In this document: one piece after another, positions 60,101 through 64,000 of the stretch
Layout of the letters: each line of letters begins with the position of its first letter
Position numbering within the stretch: position 1 is the first letter of the stretch
Source of the DNA: Elephas maximus indicus
Taxonomy: Eukaryota; Chordata; Mammalia; Proboscidea; Elephantidae
Assembly: GCF_024166365.1 (NCBI RefSeq)
Contig: NC_064831.1
Location: forward strand, 52,143,768 to 52,207,767
Length of the DNA stretch: 64,000 nt
Direction: 5' to 3'
Position numbers and translations under genes: made by a program
Notes under the pieces: generated by a model
The model's input: the letters and a program-made list of their open reading frames with translations, nothing else
Databases searched by the model: none
Told to the model about the DNA's origin: nothing

Positions 60101-61246
60101 AGGCTAATTCTTCAGTCACTTCAAATTCTGCACTGACTACTCAGATACCCAAATGGTAACACCTGTTGACTCCAAAGTCAAGGACAACCACTTGAAACCA
60201 TTTGCCTTGTTTTTTAATTAACTACTGATGTTCCTCTGAATGACCTCAACTCTTCAAGCAACTGTTCTTGAAAGGCTAATGGTCTTAGACAAGTTTATTT
60301 TCTCTGGACTCACTTCTTCAGCTGCTGCAATCAAACATGATTCAATTAACTCACCACTGGTAAAAGGCTTTCCTTGCTTGGCTTACAAATGATCTCAGAA
60401 ATCTACTTTGGTTGCAGCCTCCTCATTTTTCTTTTTGTGAAGAAATTCTGCTGTGATGAGATACTTTGCTTTAAATATTCTAATTTTTTCTGGCCAGAGA
60501 AAATATATGGTCTCATCACTGATACAAAGTGCTATATGGACACTCATTAAAGATTATATGACCATGTCAATAACTGCCTCCTCTAATGACTTGATGAACT
60601 TTTTTTTCAATTTTTCTCTGTTGGCTTCTCCCGACCCACTCTAGTTACCCACTCTTCACTGCACACACAAAAAACGCTGGCCGCTTCTACTTCTGTACAT
60701 ACTTCTGTACGTACTTCTTTGTAGCACTTCTCAATATTTTTATAATTCATTAAAACACACACACACAAACAACAAAGAAAGAAACCCTCTTCTTCCCCAT
60801 CAACTGACAATGAGTATTGTGACGCAATGACAACATCTTACTCACATTTCTATTTTGGAGCTTTTCACCTAGCAGTGCAAACAACTGTTCTATACATTTT
60901 GTTGGATGAATGTACAGTATATCAAATTCTGTTTACTCTCATCAAATTGGATATTATCAAGTCAAATGCTTTCTAAAGATTTCTGATGTCTTATCTTTCT
61001 TCTTCCATACCTGGTTATTCCGATATATGAAACTTCCTGCTTGTTGTCATTGTTCACCAGTGAAAGCCCAAGACTGTGGAGAGACAAGGTTATTTCATGA
61101 TCAGGCTGCTCCATTTCTTCTGCCTGCCGTGCTTTGGAAACCAAAGCAACGTCATCAGTGAAAAGCAAAACTCTCTGACGCCCGTCCAGGAATGACACCC
61201 AGTGTATCTGGATATTTGCATCATATGGAAACTGTCCACATTCATC
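30029..61246 (-). CDS. VPS13C: VPS13C, C-terminal 19 coding exons (partial gene)
   Basis: VPS13C is a very large bridge-type lipid transfer protein at contacts of the ER with late endosomes/lysosomes and lipid droplets; loss in humans causes early-onset parkinsonism (family knowledge). Nineteen exons read right to left join without a stop into 2163 nt (720 residues plus TGA). All introns are GT-AG and all phases agree. Landmarks are [11 protein letters not shown] (residues ~28-38), YEIRYQFYK (~348-356), [13 protein letters not shown] (~381-393), the glycine-rich ATG2-like run around [16 protein letters not shown] (~492-507), [18 protein letters not shown] (~558-575) and [12 protein letters not shown] (~617-628). 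VPS13A and D differ in these stretches, so VPS13C is favoured. The N-terminal chorein region, the FFAT motif and most of the VAB domain lie outside the window. The gene looks functional: there are no frameshifts, and intron insertions avoid the exons. Domain limits are approximate and from memory. Confidence 0.97.
30473..30556 (-). CDS. VPS13C: VPS13C exon w18
   Basis: 84 nt, 28 codons, phase 0; acceptor tgaaacag, donor GAG|gtgaat. It encodes [28 protein letters not shown]. From memory human has EQGLFHKKDSANQG at the same place. Confidence 0.96.
30557..31928. other. VPS13C intron w17-w18
   Basis: 1.37 kb intron, AT-rich, no repeat recognised. A 144-codon plus-strand frame (31503-31937) overlaps exon w17 antisense and is regarded as a shadow. 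Confidence 0.7.
31929..32052 (-). CDS. VPS13C: VPS13C exon w17
   Basis: 124 nt (1 + 41 codons), acceptor gaaacag, donor AAG|gtaaga. It encodes [34 protein letters not shown] and LLKISVK; core strands of the PH-like domain. The introns on each side are 5.9 and 1.4 kb. Confidence 0.97.
32764..33091 (+). mobile_element. MaLR-like solo LTR in VPS13C intron
   Basis: tgttatagattgaactgtgt, ccccccaaaacatg, cttctcccagagccaaaagc, tgtgagagaataaatttctc, cttgtggatttctgttatag, ending actcagaca. Shorter than the 40533 copy. Confidence 0.75.
33142..33296 (+). mobile_element. AfroSINE, perfect 12-bp duplication
   Basis: aagccctggtagcacagtgg, ccaaaaggtcagcagttcaa, ctctgtcctatagggcagct. Duplication ggggaaacacag at 33130-33141 and 33297-33308. 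A gap of about 15 bp in the middle removes part of the linker. Confidence 0.93.
34365..34556 (-). mobile_element. AfroSINE, long subfamily
   Basis: ctattgccgctgactcggtt, gtgaccctacaggacgcagc, aaaatctttacagaagcaga, cttttggttagcagccaagc. Confidence 0.88.
34950..35463 (+). mobile_element. MLT1-type MaLR LTR
   Basis: It opens tgtgggaggtaggattttaa. Inside are gaagatgatggattcactcc, gagagccacatggcaaggaa, gaagctgtgagaaaataaat and ccactaagtttgtgatgatt, ending atgactaataca. About 514 bp. Confidence 0.75.
35993..36110 (-). mobile_element. AfroSINE, 3' truncated, first of a tandem pair
   Basis: gaccctacaggacagagtag, tccaaggagcagctggtgga, gctcttaaccactgagccac, tagggctcct. It lacks the gtcgagtc end. Confidence 0.88.
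36121..36286 (-). mobile_element. AfroSINE, second of a tandem pair
   Basis: accaaacccattgccgtcga, gcgaccctataggacagggt, taaccactacgccaccaggg. Duplication tttttgtatat (36110-36120) / tttttgtacat (36287-36297), one mismatch. Confidence 0.92.
36513..36730 (-). mobile_element. Nonautonomous hAT-type DNA element with 8-bp duplication
   Basis: caggggtgggcaaactatag at one end and its inverse ctgctcaccctta at the other; inside are ttattggaacacagtcacac, caaagcctaaaatatttat and tggccctttacag. The 8-bp target duplication atctatat is perfect (36505-36512 and 36731-36738), diagnostic for the hAT superfamily. Confidence 0.88.
36935..37079 (+). mobile_element. AfroSINE
   Basis: ggagtggttaagagctcagc, aaaggtcgacagtttgatta, ctccttggaaatcctacggg, gtcggaattgactcgatggc. 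Confidence 0.88.
37913..38001 (-). CDS. VPS13C: VPS13C exon w16
   Basis: 89 nt (29 codons + 2), acceptor ttttcag, donor AG|gtatta. It encodes [19 protein letters not shown] then [10 protein letters not shown], the first strands of the PH-like domain. Confidence 0.96.
38542..38719 (-). mobile_element. AfroSINE with 11-bp duplication
   Basis: ccattgccattgagtcaatt, tgccccatagggtttccaag, ccgaccttttggttagtggc. The word gactcatagactcatag shows a small internal tandem duplication. Flanks ctgatttacat (38531-38541) / ctgatttacgt (38720-38730). Confidence 0.92.
38731..40490. other. VPS13C intron segment, mostly unique AT-rich
   Basis: No recognised repeat apart from a palindromic A/T hairpin at 39791-39843 and a T run before the LTR at 40533. 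Confidence 0.5.
39791..39843. repeat. A/T-rich inverted repeat (hairpin)
   Basis: Arms ttagttactaa (39791-39801) and ttagtaactaa (39833-39843) are perfect inverse copies. Inside them an A10 run faces a longer T run, so almost the whole 53 bp can fold on itself. Confidence 0.85.
40533..40935 (+). mobile_element. MaLR-like solo LTR, complete
   Basis: tgttacggattgaattgtgt, aacctctatgcctgtggtta, gtcaatctcttttgagatat, ggacctttccccatagtcaa, aacttccaacctcctaaact, ending actagataagaca. Five-base flanks tcaac/ccaac (one mismatch). It is the best full-length guide for the family that includes 24232 and 32764. Confidence 0.85.
40936..43483. other. VPS13C intron segment, nothing recognised
   Basis: AT-rich unique-looking intron. 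A short (ca)n run is near 41803-41813. No exon-like block with matching phase was found. Confidence 0.5.
43484..43598 (-). CDS. VPS13C: VPS13C exon w15
   Basis: 115 nt (1 + 38 codons), acceptor tatacag, donor GAG|gtaagt. It encodes [20 protein letters not shown] then [18 protein letters not shown]. The RPPR-hxxDGxIRPY block precedes the PH-like domain in VPS13 proteins. Confidence 0.97.
43690..43925. repeat. MIR (reverse) and L2 3' end side by side
   Basis: 43690-43795 reads aacttgcccaaaggaacgca and ctgactcccaggcccctctc (reverse MIR). 43855-43925 reads gtgcagtgcctgacatacag, taggtaccagtgaac, tttgctgaatgagtgag (L2/MIR end). A poly-T run separates them. Confidence 0.6.
44107..44230 (-). CDS. 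VPS13C: VPS13C exon w14
   Basis: 124 nt (2 + 40 codons + 2), acceptor tctgaag (a weak pyrimidine tract), donor AG|gtaatt. It encodes [35 protein letters not shown] and FQGIQ. It completes the glycine-rich ATG2-like domain. Confidence 0.96.
44392..44555 (-). mobile_element. MER5A-like hAT element
   Basis: gttctcaaagtatggttcct, agatgcaaattcttggaccc, gtgttttaacaaacactcca, ggtaattctgaggcatgctc match the MER5A consensus as recalled. Confidence 0.75.
44556..46280 (-). mobile_element. L1 3' half (ORF2 C-terminus and 3' region), minus strand
   Basis: The minus-strand frame 46275-45955 reads an L1 reverse-transcriptase-protein C-terminal section: [60 protein letters not shown]. The rest is antisense L1 3' wording (ctaggagtggaatgctggga, ggtatttcactgtggttttg, cacaaatggaattatgca). 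It is 5'-truncated at ~46280 and interrupted at 44836-45125. Confidence 0.88.
44836..45125. mobile_element. Unassigned insert within the L1
   Basis: L1 wording stops after ttttgtgattggcc and resumes with aaaatgtatcagcacttcat. Between lies ~290 bp (agatgaaggtttacagagta, acattggttgccaaccccac, ccttgcccctaggctgatgt, tttggctgaagggtgaactt) that is not L1 3' sequence. I have seen similar text as an elephant repeat, but cannot name it. Confidence 0.5.
46577..46622 (-). CDS. VPS13C: VPS13C exon w13 (46-nt micro-exon)
   Basis: 46 nt (15 codons + 1), acceptor ttccag, donor GAAG|gtaggc. It encodes [15 protein letters not shown]. It is the smallest exon in the window and is recognised because both neighbours need exactly this phase and peptide. 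Confidence 0.94.
46860..46960 (+). repeat. MIR fragment
   Basis: agctctggcaccactcagct, gggcacttgattcaatcgct, ggtttccacatcaataaact. Confidence 0.5.
47367..47535 (-). mobile_element. AfroSINE
   Basis: cgttgccatcaagtcaattc, gaccctacaggacaggggag, cccttttggttagcagccaa, gagccaacagggctcc. Confidence 0.92.
47872..48035 (+). mobile_element. AfroSINE with 13-bp imperfect duplication
   Basis: agccctggtggcattgtggt, aaggctagcagttcgaatcc, accctatggggcagttctac, tcactatgagttggaatcaa. Flanks gctgctctaacag (47859-47871) / gctactctaatag (48036-48048). Confidence 0.93.
48157..48320 (-). CDS. VPS13C: VPS13C exon w12
   Basis: 164 nt (2 + 54 codons), acceptor gcatag, donor CGA|gtaagt. It encodes [34 protein letters not shown] and [15 protein letters not shown]. 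The glycine-rich amphipathic pattern is typical of the ATG_C segment shared with ATG2, thought to bind membranes or lipid droplets. Confidence 0.96.
48413..48619 (-). mobile_element. AfroSINE, long subfamily
   Basis: ggtgccatcaagtcaattct, cttggctgtaatctttaagg, agctgggcacttaaccactg, caccaccagggcttc. It lies in the short intron between w11 and w12. Confidence 0.9.
48930..49005 (-). CDS. VPS13C: VPS13C exon w11
   Basis: 76 nt (25 codons + 1), acceptor attaccag, donor TAG|gtccgt (the least consensus donor of the set). It encodes [17 protein letters not shown] and RSLFGHTV. Confidence 0.94.
49006..49827. other. VPS13C intron w10-w11
   Basis: 822 bp, nothing recognised. A 103-codon plus-strand frame here has no support. 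Confidence 0.6.
49828..49941 (-). CDS. VPS13C: VPS13C exon w10
   Basis: 114 nt, 38 codons, phase 0; acceptor cctttag, donor CAG|gtattg. It encodes [20 protein letters not shown], then [18 protein letters not shown]. It marks the entry to the ATG2-like C-terminal domain. Confidence 0.96.
50136..50304 (+). mobile_element. AfroSINE with perfect 10-bp duplication
   Basis: gccctggtgatgcagtggtt, aaaggttggcagttcaaatt, gggtcactatgagtcggaat. Duplication ctagtacttt at 50126-50135 and 50305-50314. Confidence 0.93.
50305..50480 (+). repeat. MIR fragment
   Basis: ttattagttatgtgacctta, gaaaagtcactctctatagg, ctgttttctcatctataaaa, attaaatgaatatgtaattc. The part before the SINE (50100-50135) is the same or a neighbouring old repeat. 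Confidence 0.65.
51081..51162 (-). CDS. VPS13C: VPS13C exon w9
   Basis: 82 nt (1 + 27 codons), acceptor cttcccag, donor CAG|gtaatt. It encodes [18 protein letters not shown] then SVARHYSEQ, a conserved aromatic segment of the VPS13 C-terminus. Confidence 0.95.
51380..52500 (-). mobile_element. Old L1 3' region, minus strand
   Basis: Antisense L1 wording: tggttgtatagcattccacc, atgtaggtgttttcataat, attttgcatttcaagatag, attttacgtagtcaaattta, ttgaattcacaagtgcctgg. Decayed, no frame. A-run then G7 at about 51797-51818. Confidence 0.6.
52759..52898 (-). CDS. VPS13C: VPS13C exon w8
   Basis: 140 nt (46 codons + 2), acceptor cttttag, donor AA|gtaaga. It encodes [18 protein letters not shown], then [18 protein letters not shown] and DVDDLIF. 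The serine/acidic stretch is a likely surface linker. Confidence 0.95.
52899..54100. other. VPS13C intron w7-w8, left part
   Basis: Apart from the small L2 piece, nothing recognised. Confidence 0.5.
53800..53880 (+). repeat. L2 3' end fragment
   Basis: agattataagctccatgacg, taaatatttgttgaaagt. Confidence 0.45.
54118..54293 (+). mobile_element. AfroSINE with 8-bp duplication
   Basis: aaaccctggtggtgcagtgg, ggcactccttggaaactcta, atgagtcgcaatcgactcga. Flanks ggatcatc at 54110-54117 and 54294-54301. Confidence 0.93.
54929..55042 (-). CDS. VPS13C: VPS13C exon w7
   Basis: 114 nt, 38 codons, phase 0; acceptor after a T-rich tract, donor AAG|gtttgt. It encodes [19 protein letters not shown] and [15 protein letters not shown]. 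The 123-bp intron before it stays open in frame, so the two exons look like one long open frame. Confidence 0.95.
55166..55277 (-). CDS. VPS13C: VPS13C exon w6
   Basis: 112 nt (1 + 37 codons), acceptor cctag and donor CGG|gtaaca. It encodes [35 protein letters not shown] and ends SR. It belongs to the helical VPS13_C region (approximate). Confidence 0.95.
55704..55867 (+). mobile_element. AfroSINE, young-looking, perfect 11-bp duplication
   Basis: gagccctggtggcgcagtgg, ttaagagctcggctgcgaac, aaaaggtcgacagttcgaac, gagtcggaatcaacttt. Duplication tattattaaaa at 55693-55703 and 55868-55878. One of the copies closest to the consensus I know. Confidence 0.95.
56042..56111 (-). CDS. VPS13C: VPS13C exon w5
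   Basis: 70 nt (2 + 22 codons + 2), acceptor cgtag and strong donor AA|gtaagt. It encodes [18 protein letters not shown] then VLQF. The intron separating it from w4 is only 111 bp. Confidence 0.95.
56223..56304 (-). CDS. VPS13C: VPS13C exon w4
   Basis: 82 nt (27 codons + 1 nt), acceptor tttttcag and donor TCAG|gtaaaa. It encodes [18 protein letters not shown] then PPKSIALDS; the last G joins AG of the next exon to give Glu. Confidence 0.95.
56305..57090. other. VPS13C intron w3-w4
   Basis: 786 bp, no repeat or gene recognised. Confidence 0.6.
57091..57231 (-). CDS. VPS13C: VPS13C exon w3
   Basis: 141 nt, 47 codons, phase 0 at both ends; acceptor attccag, donor CAG|gtaaca. It encodes [19 protein letters not shown], then [11 protein letters not shown] and [11 protein letters not shown]. 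Both ends are in phase 0, so skipping it would keep frame. Confidence 0.95.
57501..57540 (+). mobile_element. AfroSINE 3' fragment
   Basis: gttgctatgagtcagaatca, actccatggca only; the tRNA-like head is missing. The rest of the w2-w3 intron (57232-58276) shows nothing recognisable. Confidence 0.7.
58277..58418 (-). CDS. VPS13C: VPS13C exon w2
   Basis: 142 nt (1 nt + 47 codons), acceptor ttttag and donor GAG|gtatac. It encodes [16 protein letters not shown] then a charged helix ([10 protein letters not shown]) and [12 protein letters not shown]. The intron to w1 is 2.6 kb and contains the fossil hAT transposase. Confidence 0.95.
58825..58942 (-). mobile_element. AfroSINE, partial
   Basis: ccaaacccgctgcgatacag, ttgattccgactcatggtga, tgttacagagtagtgctgct; the head half is missing. 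Confidence 0.8.
58950..60625 (-). pseudogene. Fossil hAT (Charlie-like) transposase in VPS13C intron
   Basis: Reading the minus strand from 60625 down gives a broken hAT-transposase frame. In order: [59 protein letters not shown]. Further on come [34 protein letters not shown], and after the SINE at 59545-59707 FVADLKHFL and [18 protein letters not shown]. The KPFT-GE-I..C and EELPPNL..IDLQC blocks are typical of Charlie-type hAT transposases and their domesticated relatives (ZBED5, GTF2IRD2, FAM200 families). Stops and frameshifts are frequent, so it is not a gene. It is host intron sequence, opposite to nothing coding. The terminal ends were not located. Confidence 0.78.
59545..59707 (+). 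mobile_element. AfroSINE inside the hAT fossil
   Basis: agccgtggtggcacagtggt, aaaggttggcagttcgaatc, atgagttggaatccattca. Flanks ctatcaagttg (59534-59544) / ctaccaaattg (59708-59718). Confidence 0.93.
61011..61246 (-). CDS. VPS13C: VPS13C exon w1 (first in window)
   Basis: 236 nt, 78 codons plus 2 nt, acceptor ccccccag and donor AG|gtatgg. It begins [13 protein letters not shown] and contains [17 protein letters not shown] and [13 protein letters not shown], ending in YIGIT. The last two bases (AG) join T of the next exon to give Ser. It belongs to the region after the VAB propeller. It starts in phase 0, so the preceding exon, to the right of the window or unrecognised, must end on a full codon. 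Confidence 0.95.
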
Positions 61247-61864
61247 CTGGGGGGAAAAAATAACTTTTCATTAAACCCACAAGCATCAAGTTTTTATTAC
61301 ATAAAGTTGAACTACAGAGAGAAAAATCAGAAAAGTTGAAAAGACATGACAATAAACTCTGTAACTCTTAACATCGAAGTGACGTAAATTAAGTAAAACC
61401 ATAATCTATTTTATACATACTAATTTTTTTCAAACAGTAACAGATTAATAGCATTTATTTTCTTTATACCTTAGTTTGAGTCACCTAGTTAGTGCTCAAA
61501 GGGCATTCTGCAGGAACAAGAGTATCCTTCACTGGCACCAACGCCATACGATGCTTACTTGTCTCCAAGCTGGAGAACAGCATGATTCAGACGTTAACAA
61601 GAAAAGTAATTTCAGGCAAAACTGATCTAGTTTACTTTTATGTTTTAATAATTTATAAAATGGCAAATATTTATGTAAATCACACTGCCAAATAGTCAAA
61701 CGATGGTGATCAGTTTGTACTAAGTTTCACTAATAATGCTCACAGCTAAAGGTTTCCTACAGCACTTAAAAATTTGGGGACTGATTTGGCGGTGTTTTCA
61801 GAGATTAAGATAATGGTTACTGTTCATTCTGGGCTCAACATAAATATAGCAACAGTTCATTTTA

Positions 61865-61990
61865 ACCAGCAGTATAAGTCCCTACTGTGTGCTAGGCACC
61901 ATGTTAAATGCTGGGAATAAATTACAGTATGACATGGTCTTGCCCTTAAGGCTCTTAAAGTTATCTACGGACACAAAGTAGAAGAGTCTG
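61865..61990 (+). repeat. L2 fragment
   Basis: cagcagtataagtccctact, gtgtgctaggcaccatgtta, atgctgggaataaattacag, tggtcttgcccttaaggctc. Confidence 0.7.
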
Positions 61991-62139
61991 GAAAAATCAG
62001 TCACAGGATAAACAAACCAAGGAAACTAAGACATTTTATATTTAAGCAAAGATTTAAGGCAGGCATTCTCTCTAAAAACATTGAAGAACTGTCAAATGAA
62101 GGATATTATACAGCGAGGACCAAAATACGTATGTTTCTG

Positions 62140-62420
62140 TTTCTTCTGATTGTAAAAGTAATGTAACCTTATTGCAGAAAGTTTGAGACATAGAGAAAAG
62201 TACAAAGAAGGAATAAAACTCACCCATTACCCCATAATCCATAAATAGCCACCATTAACTTTTAGTATCTAATTCCTTCCAGTATTACTTTTCCAAATAC
62301 ATATGTAGTTTGACATAATTAGGCTCATCTTTTACGTGCAGTTTTATTTCCTATTATTAGGATTAGATATATGAAATGTCTAATATTTAACTATTTTTCT
62401 GAGAAAAATGGCTATTTCCT
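62140..62420 (-). mobile_element. L1 3' end fragment
   Basis: gaaaagtacaaagaaggaat, aaaactcacccattacccca, ccaccattaacttttagtat read as the antisense of an old L1 3' end. Confidence 0.6.
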
Positions 62421-62599
62421 AAGCTTCAGCCTACTATTTTTGCTTTGCATTATTTGGATACTTCTGCCTGTCCTCAGCTTCTCTCTGAAGCCTGCTGACT
62501 GCACCTCTCGTTAGACAGATGTCAGGGTTCGTGTTTACTCTACATCCCCAGTGCAGGCTACCTAAGGAGGCAGGAGAACGGGGTGGGGAAACACAGTGC

Positions 62600-63015
62600 T
62601 CTGGAGTCAGACTGTCTGGGCTGGAAACTTAGCTCTTCTATTTCCTCATCACTTACTGTGCCTTTGTTTCCTCAACCGCAGATGGAGATAACAATAACCT
62701 ACTCACAGGATTATTATAAGAATTAAATGAGAGGACGCGCATAAAGCACGGTGCCTGGAACGTAAGCAACCAGCTGCTGTTGAATCAATTCTGACTCACA
62801 GCAAGCCTGTGTGTTGTCAGAGTAGAACCATGCTCCACAGGATACATTCAATGGCTGACTTTTCGGGAGTAGACTGTCAGGCCTTTCTTCCAAGGCACCT
62901 CTAGATGGACTTGAACCGCCAACCTTTCGGTTAGCAGCCAAGCACTTAACCATTTGCACGGCCCAGGGACGTCAGCCTGGAACATAGTAAGCACTGAATA
63001 AATATTAGCCATTTT
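62600..63015 (+). repeat. MIR, nearly full length, split by an AfroSINE
   Basis: gctctggagtcagactgtct, gggctggaaacttagctctt, tttcctcaaccgcagatgga, ggattattataagaattaaa, then gcctggaacgtaag; after the SINE the tail resumes gcctggaacatagtaagcac, tgaataaatattagcc. Confidence 0.85.
62767..62974 (-). mobile_element. AfroSINE, old subfamily, inside a MIR
   Basis: agctgctgttgaatcaattc, gcaagcctgtgtgttgtcag, tttcggttagcagccaagca. Host word gcctggaac..gtaag (62753-62766) is repeated as gcctggaacatagtaag (62975-62991). Confidence 0.88.
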
Positions 63016-63279
63016 TGTAGGTACATAATCTTATGGCCACAAATAATGATTGTTATTTTTTTTCAAATAAGTAACCCCTTATTTATGCTTCATATGTTAG
63101 TGTACAGATAAAAATATTAAATGAGTAATAATTACCACTTTGCTCCTAATTTAAACCAGAAAGTCACTTGAAAAGTGACTTGAAAGTCATAATCTGTTAT
63201 GAAGAAATGATCTGTCTTCACTTCCTCCAACTAAATAAACAAACTTTCTCTCAAGCTGCAATTCTAAAAATCTTTAAAA

Positions 63280-63700
63280 ATCGGGAACTGGTATTGATTT
63301 TTCTGTACTCCTTTCTGAGAACTTTTAGGATTGTCTTGTTTACTTCTCACTGAGACTACTGTTTTCATGGTTTTTTTATTAATAGTAATTAAGTTTATGG
63401 GAAAATCCTTACTTGTTTATGGTGTATGATTTGGTTGAATTTCAAGTTCTAATATTTCATTTAGTCTTTTTACACAGTCCTCTTAGTCTTTATTTTTTCT
63501 TATTATTATTTTTTTGGATAATTAGATTTTAGATTCATAAAATGAACCAGGAAACTTTCCATCTTCTATGTTTTAGAGCAATTTATGCAGCAATTTGAAA
63601 AGTGAAAGTACTAACCAGGAACACAGCCTAGATGCAAAATCTTGAAGGCTTTTTTTTTTTTAATGGTTGTTATTAATTTCTTCAATGAAATGTGGCGGTT
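63280..63700 (-). mobile_element. L1 ORF2-region fragment, minus strand
   Basis: atttggttgaatttcaagtt, ccaggaaactttccatcttc, tatgttttagagcaatttat match antisense L1 ORF2 wording. No open frame. Confidence 0.55.
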
Positions 63701-63799
63701 TATATTGCGTCAGAACATTACCTATTTCATAGACTGTTAGAATGTATTAGCACACAGCTGTGTAAGCATACTCCTGTAACGACTTCATCTCCTTGGTAT

Positions 63800-63985
63800 C
63801 TGATTAGGAACACAGGCTTTGGAGTTCAGATCTAACTGGTTTTCAGCCCTGTTTTTGACTCTAAGCCTCAGTGTCTTCATCTATGAAATGGGGCTATTAA
63901 GAGTATCTACATCACAGTACTAATAAAGGACAGAATATGCCTGCCTAGCTAAAAGTGGATGATCCATAAACAGTACCTATTACTA
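63800..63985 (+). repeat. MIR fragment
   Basis: ggctttggagttcagatcta, gcctcagtgtcttcatctat, gaaatggggctattaagagt, catcacagtactaataaagg. Confidence 0.7.
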
Positions 63986-64000
63986 TAATTCCTTTCTGTT

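Overview
The window looks like a piece of nuclear chromosome from an elephant or another close afrotherian mammal. About 25 copies of a tRNA-derived SINE match what I know as the Afrotheria-specific AfroSINE. It has a 'ccctggtggcgcagtggttaag' type head and an 'actcgacggcaa' type tail. Old mammalian repeats (MIR, L2, L1, MaLR LTRs, hAT DNA elements) fill much of the remainder. No bacterial, plasmid or phage sequence is seen, and no CRISPR array.

The one protein gene is VPS13C, on the minus strand. Nineteen consecutive coding exons can be placed between 61246 and 30029. Every intron is GT-AG, every phase joins, and the joined reading frame is 2163 nt (720 residues plus stop). By recall of the human protein (about 3753 aa) this is the C-terminal fifth. 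It covers the end of the VAB-side region, the helical VPS13_C and ATG2-like segments, and the PH-like end. The first ~3030 residues lie beyond the right edge. No further exon was recognised between 61247 and 64000. The 3'UTR probably runs from 30028 to about 28.1-27.97 kb and carries an AfroSINE.

Region 1-27.9 kb is downstream of VPS13C and no convincing gene was found. It holds AfroSINEs, MIR/L2 fragments, MaLR-type LTRs and a large CT-rich satellite. It also holds a 71-bp minisatellite and an old minus-strand L1 of about 4 kb. An inverted-repeat element occurs as one complete copy at 1140-1312, a broken half copy at 1421-1495 and a second complete copy at 8266-8487. I do not recognise this family.

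Region 27.9-64 kb is VPS13C. Its introns hold further AfroSINEs, many with clear target-site duplications, LTRs, several minus-strand L1 pieces and a fossil hAT transposase (58.95-60.6 kb). No new gene system is evident. The most unusual items are the hairpin element, two AfroSINEs inserted at the same spot of two MIRs, nested insertions whose duplications can be read, and the hAT fossil. All identifications are from reading and memory; no database search was run.
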